Assembly (NCBI GenBank): GCA_039029135.1
Contig: JBCCGT010000044.1
Coordinates: 1-13,603, forward strand
Length of the DNA stretch: 13,603 nucleotides
From: JALZVT01 sp039029135
Lineage (GTDB): Bacteria; Pseudomonadota; Gammaproteobacteria; Pseudomonadales; Azotimanducaceae
Direction of reading: 5' to 3'
Positions within the stretch are counted from its first letter, which is position 1; each line of letters starts with the position of its first letter. Below are positions 1 to 7,031 of the stretch, in pieces. The notes beneath the pieces were generated by a model, which was given only the letters and a program-made list of their open reading frames with translations, had not been told where the DNA came from and made no database searches. Both the position numbers and the translations under genes were made by a program.

Positions 1-3000
1 CGCCATTCCCTTGGTGGTGTTTCCCGCCATGTTATCGAACGTTTGGCAGGTGTGGCGCATGGGCGAGACACGGCGCGCCTTAAAGGATTATTGTACGAGC
101 TGACGATTTCGGTGGCTGATCAGGCCGGCGCAAGCGAGGACGAGATCGTTCCCGTCACCGTGCTGCCGTTCGGCTCTGGCGGCGGCTCGCTCGGCGGCAG
201 CTTTGTGGTCGCGCCGGCCACGGTCGATCTGCCCACGGTCGGCCCGGACGACTGGGTGCACTGGGCGCGTCAGGACGCGGCTGATCTCGATCGCAGGGCG
301 GGGGTGCAGGCCCAGATTTCCGACTACACGACCATCGGCAGCGGTTCGCCGTCGCGCTACGCGTCATCCAAGACTGACTACGGCTGGAACGGCGGGACGC
401 CGACGACTAGCGAGTCGGGCACGGATACCGGTTTGCGAGTCTTCAACGCGGCTCTCGGCTTTAGTCTGAGCACCCCGGCGGACGCCACCGCGCGGACCCT
501 GCGGCTGTACGTCGGTGCAAAGCAGGCAACCGGACGCATCACCGCGACGCTCAGCGACAACAGCGCACCGCCGGTCACGATCGACGTCGTGGCCGGGGCC
601 AAGCGCGCGTTCGTCGTGACGCTGAACTTCACGGCGGCGAGTGCAGGTCAGAGCCTCGACATCGACTATGTGCTGCAGTCCGAGGCCGATCCGAATGCGG
701 CCTGGATATCGCTGGAGTCGGCGGCGCTCACCGGCGCCGCGCCGCCGGCGAATCTGCCACCAGAGATCGACCCGGTCGCCGATCAGACCATCACCGCCGG
801 CGAGACGCTGCAGTTTACCGTCACCGCCAGCGATCCCGACATGGGTCCCGCGGCGCTGACCTTCACCGCGACGTCCACGCTGCCGGGTGATCCGGACGTG
901 CTGACGGACAACGGCGACGGCACCGCCTCGGTGGAGTGGGAATCGCCGCCGGATGCGGCCGGCGGCTCGCCGTACAGCATCGATGTCAGCGTTTTCGACG
1001 GCGATGCCAGCGACACCGAGACCATCGTCGTCGACGTGGTGCCCGATGGCTCCAGCGGCGTCGGCGCCTTGTCGATACAGGAGGACGAGGCCAATCCTGA
1101 GGTGAACCTGACCGCGCTCGGCCCGTCGGACTGGGTCCACTGGGGCCTGGATTCGCCGACGGCGGTCAACCGCAAGGCGAACGTCACGGCGCAGATTTCC
1201 GACTACGCCGTGCTCGGCGGGGCGACGCCGTCCGCGGGCAACGCGGCGACCGGCTACAACTGGTCTGACGGCGCGCCGACCGGCAGCGCCAGCGACGAAG
1301 ATCGCGGCGTGCGCGTGTTCGGGGTCGACAAGGGATTCTCGTTTACCGTTGATGCCGGACCGCTGGAGCGCGTGCTGCGAGTGTTCATTACGGTCGCACA
1401 CGCGACGGCGCAGCTCAGCGCGACGCTGAGCGACGACAGCGCGCCGCCGGTCAGCGCGACCCTGGTGCGCGACGGCAACTCGGACGGCTATGTGGTCGCC
1501 CTGAGCTACAGCGCCCCGAACCCTGGAACGACGCTGACGGTGGAGCTCGTGATGACGGGCACGTTCAGTGGCGGCACCTCCCTCGTCGGTCTCGACGCGG
1601 CGGCGCTGATCGCGGTCGCACCGCTGGCGCTGCCGTTCATCGATGACTTCTCCGGTAACGCCGCGGACTGGGCGGTGGTCAACGACGGCGAGACCAACGG
1701 CGACTGGAGCGCCAACGGCGGCGAGTACGGCCAGACCCGCTTCATGGGTTACAACGGCGCCTCGATGCGCGGCGCCGCGCACGTGGGTACCTACGCCTAT
1801 CTGCCGGCTGGCATGCAGCTTGGCGACTACAAGCTGCGCGTGCTCACCCGTGCGGACGCGACGAGCGCGCTCGACGTCGGGGTGATGGCGCGTGTCAATC
1901 CGCTGACGGATTCCTACTATCGGGTCTCGTTCAGCGGTGCGAACAGTTTCGGCCGACTGGAGGTTAGCGACGGCGGCGTGTTCGCGACCCTCAGCAAGGA
2001 CACCCGCGGCCTGCTGCCCGGGGATATGCTGGACATCGAGCTGGTCGTCAGCGGGCCGATCGTCACCGTCGCGGTGAACGGCATCAAACGCTTTGCGGGA
2101 TTCGATGCAACCCTCACGACCGGCAGCGCGGGCCTCTACTGCCGCGACCTATGCGCCTTCCTGGACGCCGAACTCAGCTCGCCGCCGACGGCGACAGAGC
2201 TGTGGATTGCCTCGCCTGCGGCCTTCTCCGTGGTGCCCGATCTGACCTTCACCGCGAGTGCGGTGGTGCTGAATCCACCGACCGGGGCGAGCGTCGAGTT
2301 TCAGGTGGCCGGCCAGGACTGCGCCGCCGCGAGCGAGACCCAGCCGGGGCTGTTCGAGGCCGAGTGCAGCGTCGTGGCTAGCGGCGAGTACGACGTGACC
2401 GCGACCTTGTTCGATGGCGACGACGCCCAGCTACAGCAGGACACGCGTGCGGCGGTCGGGGTCGGTGACAACTTCGCGATGCTGGGCGACAGCATCACCG
2501 CCGGCCTGGACGATCGCACGGCGAACGACGCGATCTCGGCAGACGGCAGGATTGTTGGCGTGCAGGGCGTGCAGGCCATCCTCTCGGATCGACTGAGCGG
2601 CGCGCAACCGACGGTGTTCCACAACGGCGGCGTGCCGGGCGACACCTCCGATCAGATGGTCAGCGAGCGGCTCGCCGGCTTCCTGCAGCGGCACGGCGAC
2701 GCCAATCGTCTCCTGCTGCTGGCGGGTGTGAACGACGCCGGCGGCACGCTGATTACCGCCAGCGGCACCGGTTTGAATCCGGGCGATCAGGGGTACGACG
2801 GGTCGTTCAAGGACAATATCCAGACCATTGCAGATGCGGCCATAGCGGCCGGTCAGACGGTATACGTGGCCAAGGCGCCGCCGCGGTTCGGTGATTCCGG
2901 ACTGGCCGCGCCGCACCCGTTGCCGCGCACGCATCCTCAGAACGAATTACACATCGCCGCTTACAACGAGGTTATCGCGACCGAGCTGAACGGCACGCAG

Positions 3001-3618
3001 CCGGGTCCCGACTTCTTCGACTTCTTCCTGGGGCCCGAGAACCGCTTCTATCTCTACCAGACCAATCTGCACCCCAACGCGCTGGGCTATCACGCGATGG
3101 CCGTGCTTTGGGACAACGCGATCGGCGGCGGTACCGAGATGCCCTTTTTCGTGACCGACCTGTGCCTGCGCGAAAGCGCGGGTGCCGCCTGCACCCAGCC
3201 CCTGCCGTACAAGCAGAATCTGCTCGAGCCGGGCGATCGGCTCTACGCCGAGGACGCGGAGTCGGTCCTGCGACTGGACGGTCTGTTCGACACGTCATCG
3301 GGAGTTCCTGCGCCGCTGCCCGAGGGGCGCTGGCTGCAGACCCGCAGCGGCGACCGGACGCTGGCAAACGCCGACTATCTGTCCTTCACGGTGCCAGAGG
3401 CGGCGACGGTCTATGTGGCCGTGGATCGCGCGGTCACGGCGCCCCCGGCGTGGCTCGCAGCCTATGCGCCGACGCAGCTCGAGCTGCGCACGGACGGCAC
3501 CGAGGTCATGGATCTGTTCGTCCAGAACGGCGTCGTGGGTCCGGTCACGCTGGGCGGGCTGGACAGCGCAAATAGCGGCGCCGGGCGCAACTACCTCGTC
3601 ATCGTGGTCCGGGAGTAG
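1..3618 (+). CDS. Secreted multidomain SGNH/GDSL hydrolase-like protein, 5'-truncated
   Basis: The reading frame is open from base 1 and ends with TAG at 3616-3618, so the start lies upstream. The in-frame TTG at 43 falls inside an Ig-like domain and is not a credible start. Numbering residues from base 1, I see: the end of an Ig/cadherin-like domain (to about 60); a beta-sandwich starting near DWVHW at 84; an Ig-like domain (about 250-350); a second DWVHW domain (377 onward); a LamG/concanavalin-like domain (about 545-725); an Ig-like domain (about 730-820); an SGNH hydrolase domain (about 822-1050); and a C-terminal beta-rich domain to 1205. SGNH blocks are present: GDSI with Ser831, the Gly-rich NGGVPGDTS, GVND with Asn911, and HPN with His1024. 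The residue three before that His, normally Asp, is Thr. SGNH enzymes are commonly esterases, so deacylation of a surface glycan is an inference. The architecture implies export, but the signal peptide is outside the window. Confidence 0.85.
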   Translation, partial: RHSLGGVSRHVIERLAGVAHGRDTARLKGLLYELTISVADQAGASEDEIVPVTVLPFGSGGGSLGGSFVVAPATVDLPTVGPDDWVHWARQDAADLDRRAGVQAQISDYTTIGSGSPSRYASSKTDYGWNGGTPTTSESGTDTGLRVFNAALGFSLSTPADATARTLRLYVGAKQATGRITATLSDNSAPPVTIDVVAGAKRAFVVTLNFTAASAGQSLDIDYVLQSEADPNAAWISLESAALTGAAPPANLPPEIDPVADQTITAGETLQFTVTASDPDMGPAALTFTATSTLPGDPDVLTDNGDGTASVEWESPPDAAGGSPYSIDVSVFDGDASDTETIVVDVVPDGSSGVGALSIQEDEANPEVNLTALGPSDWVHWGLDSPTAVNRKANVTAQISDYAVLGGATPSAGNAATGYNWSDGAPTGSASDEDRGVRVFGVDKGFSFTVDAGPLERVLRVFITVAHATAQLSATLSDDSAPPVSATLVRDGNSDGYVVALSYSAPNPGTTLTVELVMTGTFSGGTSLVGLDAAALIAVAPLALPFIDDFSGNAADWAVVNDGETNGDWSANGGEYGQTRFMGYNGASMRGAAHVGTYAYLPAGMQLGDYKLRVLTRADATSALDVGVMARVNPLTDSYYRVSFSGANSFGRLEVSDGGVFATLSKDTRGLLPGDMLDIELVVSGPIVTVAVNGIKRFAGFDATLTTGSAGLYCRDLCAFLDAELSSPPTATELWIASPAAFSVVPDLTFTASAVVLNPPTGASVEFQVAGQDCAAASETQPGLFEAECSVVASGEYDVTATLFDGDDAQLQQDTRAAVGVGDNFAMLGDSITAGLDDRTANDAISADGRIVGVQGVQAILSDRLSGAQPTVFHNGGVPGDTSDQMVSERLAGFLQRHGDANRLLLLAGVNDAGGTLITASGTGLNPGDQGYDGSFKDNIQTIADAAIAAGQTVYVAKAPPRFGDSGLAAPHPLPRTHPQNELHIAAYNEVIATELNGTQPGPDFFDFFLGPENRFYLYQTNLHPNALGYHAMAVLWDNAIGGGTEMPFFVTDLCLRESAGAACTQPLPYKQNLLEPGDRLYAEDAESVLRLDGLFDTSSGVPAPLPEGRWLQTRSGDRTLANADYLSFTVPEAATVYVAVDRAVTAPPAWLAAYAPTQLELRTDGTEVMDLFVQNGVVGPVTLGGLDSANSGAGRNYLVIVVRE
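247..744 (+). repeat. DWVHW beta-sandwich domain, copy 1
   Basis: First copy of a protein-level repeat inside the large SGNH protein; boundaries are approximate. It opens with DDWVHW and continues with AQISDY, YGWNGG, LRVF, a FSL strand and ATLSDNSAPPV. Each of these has a counterpart 293 residues later in copy 2 (DWVHW, AQISDY, YNWSDG, VRVF, FSF, ATLSDDSAPPV). I cannot assign it to a named family. The strand pattern suggests a carbohydrate-binding or adhesion-type beta-sandwich. Confidence 0.7.
1126..1620 (+). repeat. DWVHW beta-sandwich domain, copy 2
   Basis: Second copy of the domain at 247-744, offset by 879 bp between the DWVHW motifs; boundaries are approximate. An Ig/cadherin-like domain precedes each copy, with YELTISVADQAG upstream of copy 1 and YSIDVSVFDGDA upstream of copy 2. 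The duplicated unit is therefore Ig-like plus DWVHW. The copies are clearly diverged, so the duplication is not recent. Confidence 0.7.
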
Positions 3619-3627
3619 GCGGTGTGG

Positions 3628-4503
3628 CTAGTCGCCTTTCGCCGCGCGCTCGTCTGCCCCGGCTTCGCTGTCGCTGCGTTCCGGGTTAAACCAGCTGCGC
3701 AGGCTGGTGCCGCCGTCCGCTTCGGCCGCGCGCGGTCGGCGCCGTTCCCGAGGAGCGTCTTCCGCGTCCCGGTCCGCAACGCCAAATCCGACGCGACTCG
3801 CGCTCGCCGAGCCGCCCATAAGGGCCGCGAAGGCGTCCGCGGGCCCGCTGGCGGCCGGCTGCACGTTCGAGAGAATGGATGTCGGCGCGGCGTCCTCCTC
3901 AGGCGCAGCCGCAACCTCGTCGCTCACTGTTATCGGATCCGGCTCTATCGCCTCTGCGAACGCAGCGTCTGTAGCGCCAATTGCGCCCTCGTCTGCGCCC
4001 TCATCGTCGGTCTCGGCAGGGAGATCGGGGTCGCTCCCTGGGTCGTCATCGAGCACCGGCCCTGCAGATTGCGGGGCTTCGTCGATGGCCGGAGTGGCCG
4101 CGACCTGGCTGTCCTGGGCGGTCGGTTCCTCGATACTCGGGTCGTCGACGGGGTCGGCGGTGCCCTCAGGCGCCGGGTCGAGTTCCGCCGTATCGCGATC
4201 GCCGGGCGCGGCGGGGCTCTCGACCGCAGGCGGCGTGGCTTCGAGTGCTTCGTCGACGCTGATCGCCTCTCGCAGCTGGCTGCGCAGGCGTTCTGCGAAG
4301 TCGCCGGGCTGGAACGGCGGCAGCCCGGGTTCGAAACGGGCGCGACCGGCCAACTCGGGCCGGGCATGGCCAGGGTTTGGACTCGGGGACGGAGTCGATC
4401 GGCTGCCGGCGTTCGCCTCGGCGACAGTCAGCAGCAGCGGCGGCTCGGCGCGCTCGCGGCGCCGTGCTATGGCCTTGGCGACCGCTTTTTCGATCGAGTG
4501 CAT
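3628..4503 (-). CDS. Acidic, Pro/Ala-rich, probably disordered protein of unknown function
   Basis: This is a 291-residue protein that I do not recognise. I chose the ATG at 4503 because AAGGA (minus strand, 4513-4517) lies 9 nt upstream, whereas the longer frame from 4560 has no such signal. Residues 1-20 are basic and probably helical (MHSIEKAVAKAIARRRERAE). A short region at about 66-82 (DFAERLRSQLREAISVD) also looks helical. Residues 85-210 are dense in Asp, Glu, Pro and Ala, as in a disordered linker. The tail is mixed-charge with SLRSWFNPERS near residue 267. There is no signal peptide, membrane segment or Walker motif. The opening loosely resembles the start of EPS-locus tyrosine autokinases (S-[IL]-IEKA), but no kinase domain follows, so the link is speculative. 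The opposite strand is also open here, but the ribosome-binding site and coherent composition favour this strand. Confidence 0.6.
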   Translation of the reverse strand: MHSIEKAVAKAIARRRERAEPPLLLTVAEANAGSRSTPSPSPNPGHARPELAGRARFEPGLPPFQPGDFAERLRSQLREAISVDEALEATPPAVESPAAPGDRDTAELDPAPEGTADPVDDPSIEEPTAQDSQVAATPAIDEAPQSAGPVLDDDPGSDPDLPAETDDEGADEGAIGATDAAFAEAIEPDPITVSDEVAAAPEEDAAPTSILSNVQPAASGPADAFAALMGGSASASRVGFGVADRDAEDAPRERRRPRAAEADGGTSLRSWFNPERSDSEAGADERAAKGD

Positions 4504-4976
4504 GCAGCGGAGTCCTTGTTCACGGCCGAGGCGGCCGGCGGCAGGGCCAGGTTGCCCCACGCGGGTGTCGAACCAGCCGTAAACCGGTCACGTTCAAGTT
4601 ACAACATCTTACTTTGGCGGACAGGATTCTCTGCACAATATCGGTGGTGGCCGAAATTCTGGCTGCCGCGGGTCGCACCGTGCGCCTCCGCCCGTCGCAG
4701 CTTCCGAGCGGCACGGCGGGTGTCAGTGCAGGCCTTGCGGCGCGCTTCGTTCATCGAAGATCCGGCTGGAACGATTTTCACACGGAATTTACCCAGATTA
4801 CTTGCCTAAGTGTATTCATTGAAGGCAAACTGTTTGACGGTTTATAGGACACTTGGTAGTGGACACGACAGTGGATGGCGTTGTCGACACCTACCTGGCC
4901 TTGAGAAGGCTGGGCGACGCGCGGAGTCCGGAAACGGAGTGCGCGAAGCGGTACGTCAAGGGGAAGGACGATTCGT
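4504..4976. promoter_or_regulatory. Divergent intergenic region between the acidic protein and the EPS cluster
   Basis: This 473-bp stretch has no convincing gene. Two patches (about 4585-4640 and 4770-4855) are clearly richer in A and T than the surroundings. They are placed as expected for divergent promoters: the first would serve the minus-strand gene and the second the plus-strand cluster. The part from 4856 to 4963 would be a leader of about 120 nt. I found no clear terminator, riboswitch or small-RNA structure. Confidence 0.4.
4819..4848 (+). promoter_or_regulatory. Candidate sigma-70 promoter for the EPS cluster
   Basis: TTGAAG (4819-4824) is followed after 18 bp by TATAGG (4843-4848), each matching about four of six consensus positions, inside an AT-rich patch. 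A second -35-like TTGACG at 4834-4839 lacks a good -10 partner. This is a weak prediction from pattern only. Confidence 0.25.
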
Positions 4977-5216
4977 ATGACAAGCAAGATGCTTATTTCT
5001 GCTGCGCTGCTGCTGGTCAGCAGTGCGGCAGCCGCGGAACAGGAAGCCGCGCTGGCTGCGCCGACAACCACCGAAGAAGTCGACGCCGCAGCCGAGTTCA
5101 GTGGCCCGGTTTGGCTCGCCCTCGGCGGCGTGCTCGTTCTGGCCGGGGTCAATTCTCGCAAGCGCCGGCGCAGCCGCTATTCGGCCCTCGCCGCCGGCCT
5201 GGATGCCGAAGCCTGA
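4977..5216 (+). CDS. Small exported protein with signal peptide, one C-proximal TM segment and basic cluster
   Basis: This is a 79-residue protein with a strong ribosome-binding site (AAGGA at 4964-4968, 8 nt before ATG). Residues 1-20 form a signal peptide with a likely cleavage after SSAAAA. Residues 21-42 are a short Ala/Thr/Glu-rich linker. Residues 43-60 (GPVWLALGGVLVLAGVNS) are a transmembrane helix, followed at once by RKRRRSR (61-67). About 12 further residues end the protein. The order signal peptide, spacer, helix, Arg cluster resembles the three-part C-terminal sorting signals of PEP-CTERM and related systems. However, there is no PEP-type motif, and the tail beyond the Arg cluster is longer than usual. 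It lies 37 bp upstream of the priming glycosyltransferase and is probably co-transcribed with it. It could be a small membrane partner of EPS synthesis; its function is unknown. Confidence 0.75.
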   Translation: MTSKMLISAALLLVSSAAAAEQEAALAAPTTTEEVDAAAEFSGPVWLALGGVLVLAGVNSRKRRRSRYSALAAGLDAEA

Positions 5217-5253
5217 GCCAGGCGGTTATGGCTGCAGACGCGTTCGAGACTAA

Positions 5254-6804
5254 GTGATGGCGAGCACCGGCGCTGATGCGACCCGTTCTCCGGCACAACG
5301 CCTCGGCGATATCGGCGCGGTGGCTGGCCGGCCGGGCAACTCGGCAGGCCTTAGAGGAACATCGCGCAACGGCATGATCACCCGGGCGCGGCGACTCAGC
5401 CGGGCCCACGCGCCGTTGAGTTTCTGGTTGCAGTGGGCGGCCCTGTTGCTCGTGGTGCCGGGCAGTCTCCTGCTGGTGGCCTCGGCGATGGCGGTCGAGC
5501 TCACCCAGGCCCAGCGTGCTATCGGCGCGCTCGCGACGCTCGCGCTGCCACTGCTCTACCCCCGCTTCGGGTTGTTTCGTCGCCTTAGGACCCTGCCCGG
5601 TGCGGCCATGACGATCGTTCTCGCCTGGCTCAGCGTGGCCGCCTGCGTGTCGGCCGGTGCCTGGTTCATTGGGCTCGGTGCACCCTGGCGCGATCCGCTG
5701 CTGTGGAACTGGCTGCTGCTCGCTGCGGGAGCGCAGTGCCTGCTGGTGGTCGTAAGCTATTGGCTGTTCCGCGTCTTGCAGCATCTGCCGGCAGGGCGGG
5801 TGCCGGTGTTGATCGTCGGTTCGGGCAAGCACGCCGGCCGGCTGCTCGCGGCGATTCGCCGCAATCCCTATTTGTCTGAAGACGTCATCGGCGTGGTCGT
5901 CGAAGAGCCCAACGCGATTCACTCGAGTTTGCGGTTCGCTATGGGTCAGGACGTGCCTTTTGTCGGCAGCACCGATCGCTTGCTGCAAACCGTGGCAGCG
6001 AGGGGTGCGGACAAGGTGTATCTCGCGCTGGACTGGGACGAGTGCGGTGAACTGGCAGACACCCAGCGGCAGCTGGAAGCGCTCAATGTCGACGTGACCT
6101 GGGTGCCGGATGTCTGTTCGCTGGATCTGCTGAATCTGACCGTGCGGGAGATGTCAGGTCTGCCGCTGTTGTCGCTGTCGGAAGGACCGCTAAGCTCTGT
6201 CGGCAGCGCTTATGCAAAGTCGCTGTTCGATGTCGTCATTGCTGGCATTTGTCTGCTGCTCGCCGCACCCATCATGGTGTGTGCCGCTATCGCTGTGAAA
6301 CTGAGCTCCCCCGGTGACGTCTTCTATCGCCAGCGACGCCTGGGCTGGGACGGCAGCGTGTTCGAGATTCTCAAGTTCCGCAGCATGTACGACGAACCCG
6401 CTGGAGAACCTGAGGCTTGCGTGGTGCAGGCGACCAAGGGCGATCCGCGCGTCACCCCGATCGGACGCTTCCTGCGCCGCACCAGCATCGACGAGCTGCC
6501 ACAGCTATTCAACGTGCTCAACGGCACCATGTCCTTGGTCGGTCCGCGCCCCCACGCGCTGCAGCACAACCTCGACTACTCCGGGAAGATACGCACCTAT
6601 ATGTCGCGCCATCGGATCAAACCAGGCATCACCGGCCTCGCCCAGATCCACGGCCTGCGGGGTGAGACAGACACGGTCGACAAGATGCGCAGGCGGGTTG
6701 CCTACGACCTGCAGTACATCAACAACTGGTCGCTGCTGCACGACCTGTGGATCCTGCTGCGCACGCCGTTTGCGCTGTTCGCCAACCGCAAGAACGTCTA
6801 CTGA
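5254..6804 (+). CDS. Undecaprenyl-phosphate sugar-1-phosphate transferase, WcaJ/GumD-like
   Basis: This enzyme starts exopolysaccharide repeat-unit synthesis by moving a sugar 1-phosphate from a nucleotide sugar to undecaprenyl phosphate at the inner membrane. Numbering from GTG 5254: hydrophobic segments at about 56-170 form the N-terminal membrane bundle; about 175-310 is a nucleotide-binding-like domain; a reentrant or transmembrane helix follows at about 327-350; and the catalytic bacterial sugar transferase domain runs to 516. Visible family motifs are KFRSM (near 373), SIDELPQLFNVLNG with Asp413-Glu414, SLVGPRPH, KPGITGLAQI, GETDTVDKM (near 470) and a terminal NRKNVY. The last motifs match the WcaJ/GumD branch, which usually transfers glucose 1-phosphate, so glucose is the likely first sugar (inference). 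The start is uncertain: GTG 5254, ATG 5257 or ATG 5374 are all in frame, and the first 40 residues are poorly structured. Confidence 0.9.
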   Translation: MMASTGADATRSPAQRLGDIGAVAGRPGNSAGLRGTSRNGMITRARRLSRAHAPLSFWLQWAALLLVVPGSLLLVASAMAVELTQAQRAIGALATLALPLLYPRFGLFRRLRTLPGAAMTIVLAWLSVAACVSAGAWFIGLGAPWRDPLLWNWLLLAAGAQCLLVVVSYWLFRVLQHLPAGRVPVLIVGSGKHAGRLLAAIRRNPYLSEDVIGVVVEEPNAIHSSLRFAMGQDVPFVGSTDRLLQTVAARGADKVYLALDWDECGELADTQRQLEALNVDVTWVPDVCSLDLLNLTVREMSGLPLLSLSEGPLSSVGSAYAKSLFDVVIAGICLLLAAPIMVCAAIAVKLSSPGDVFYRQRRLGWDGSVFEILKFRSMYDEPAGEPEACVVQATKGDPRVTPIGRFLRRTSIDELPQLFNVLNGTMSLVGPRPHALQHNLDYSGKIRTYMSRHRIKPGITGLAQIHGLRGETDTVDKMRRRVAYDLQYINNWSLLHDLWILLRTPFALFANRKNVY

Positions 6805-7031
6805 TCCTGATTTTGCCCAGCTCTCCCCACCGGTGGGTGTTGCTCGCTGGTTGAGGCCCTGCTCTGGGTTCGGCTGCGGTTCGGACGCGTCGTCCACTTT
6901 CCCTGAGATCCAGTGCAAGAATCCCTGCCGACGGATTGCTACACTCCGGCGGCGCCCGCCGAATAGCCCTTGGCGCGCCAATCCACAGCCATGTCCCCAG
7001 CCAGAGTTTGAGTCGAACGCCGCTCGCTACC
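6805..7031 (+). promoter_or_regulatory. Intergenic leader of the ATPase with weak extended -10
   Basis: This 227-bp gap has no credible gene; the reading frame open upstream of the ATPase lacks a good start. TGCTACACT (6937-6945) fits an extended -10 box (TGN then TACACT), with no convincing -35. If used, the leader would be about 80 nt. A perfect palindrome lies at 6826-6837. Confidence 0.2.
6826..6837. repeat. Perfect 12-bp palindrome CCCACCGGTGGG
   Basis: The palindrome lies 21 bp after the glycosyltransferase stop codon and about 100 bp before a possible -10 for the ATPase. It has no central loop and no T-run, so it does not look like an intrinsic terminator. A dimeric regulator site is possible, but chance in GC-rich DNA cannot be excluded. 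Confidence 0.3.

Noticed and set aside
364..1782. Long minus-strand open frame inside the SGNH gene
   Set aside because: The translation is an Arg/Val/Gly-rich shadow of GC-rich codons with no motif, while the plus frame has clear repeated domains.
3622..4809. Long plus-strand open frame opposite the acidic-protein gene
   Set aside because: It is Arg- and Ala-rich with no domain pattern, starts at a GTG 3 bp after the SGNH stop, and runs across the AT-rich promoter-like region. The minus strand has a good ribosome-binding site and coherent composition.
4861..4920. Possible sigma-54 promoter (GG and GC spaced by 10 bp around 4895)
   Set aside because: The bases around the GG and GC pairs do not match the TGGCAC and TTGC consensus.
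4853..5257. Plus-strand frame overlapping the 79-residue protein
   Set aside because: It starts at a TTG with no ribosome-binding site and carries no recognisable domain, whereas the overlapping frame has a strong ribosome-binding site and a signal peptide.
5149..5988. Minus-strand open frame over the priming transferase
   Set aside because: It is Gln/Arg/His-rich with no domain, and it overlaps the small signal-peptide gene and the well-supported transferase.
6936..7031. Upstream TTG extension of the ATPase
   Set aside because: The family opens with the M-Y-x-x-F-Y motif at 7032, and the extension has no conserved pattern.
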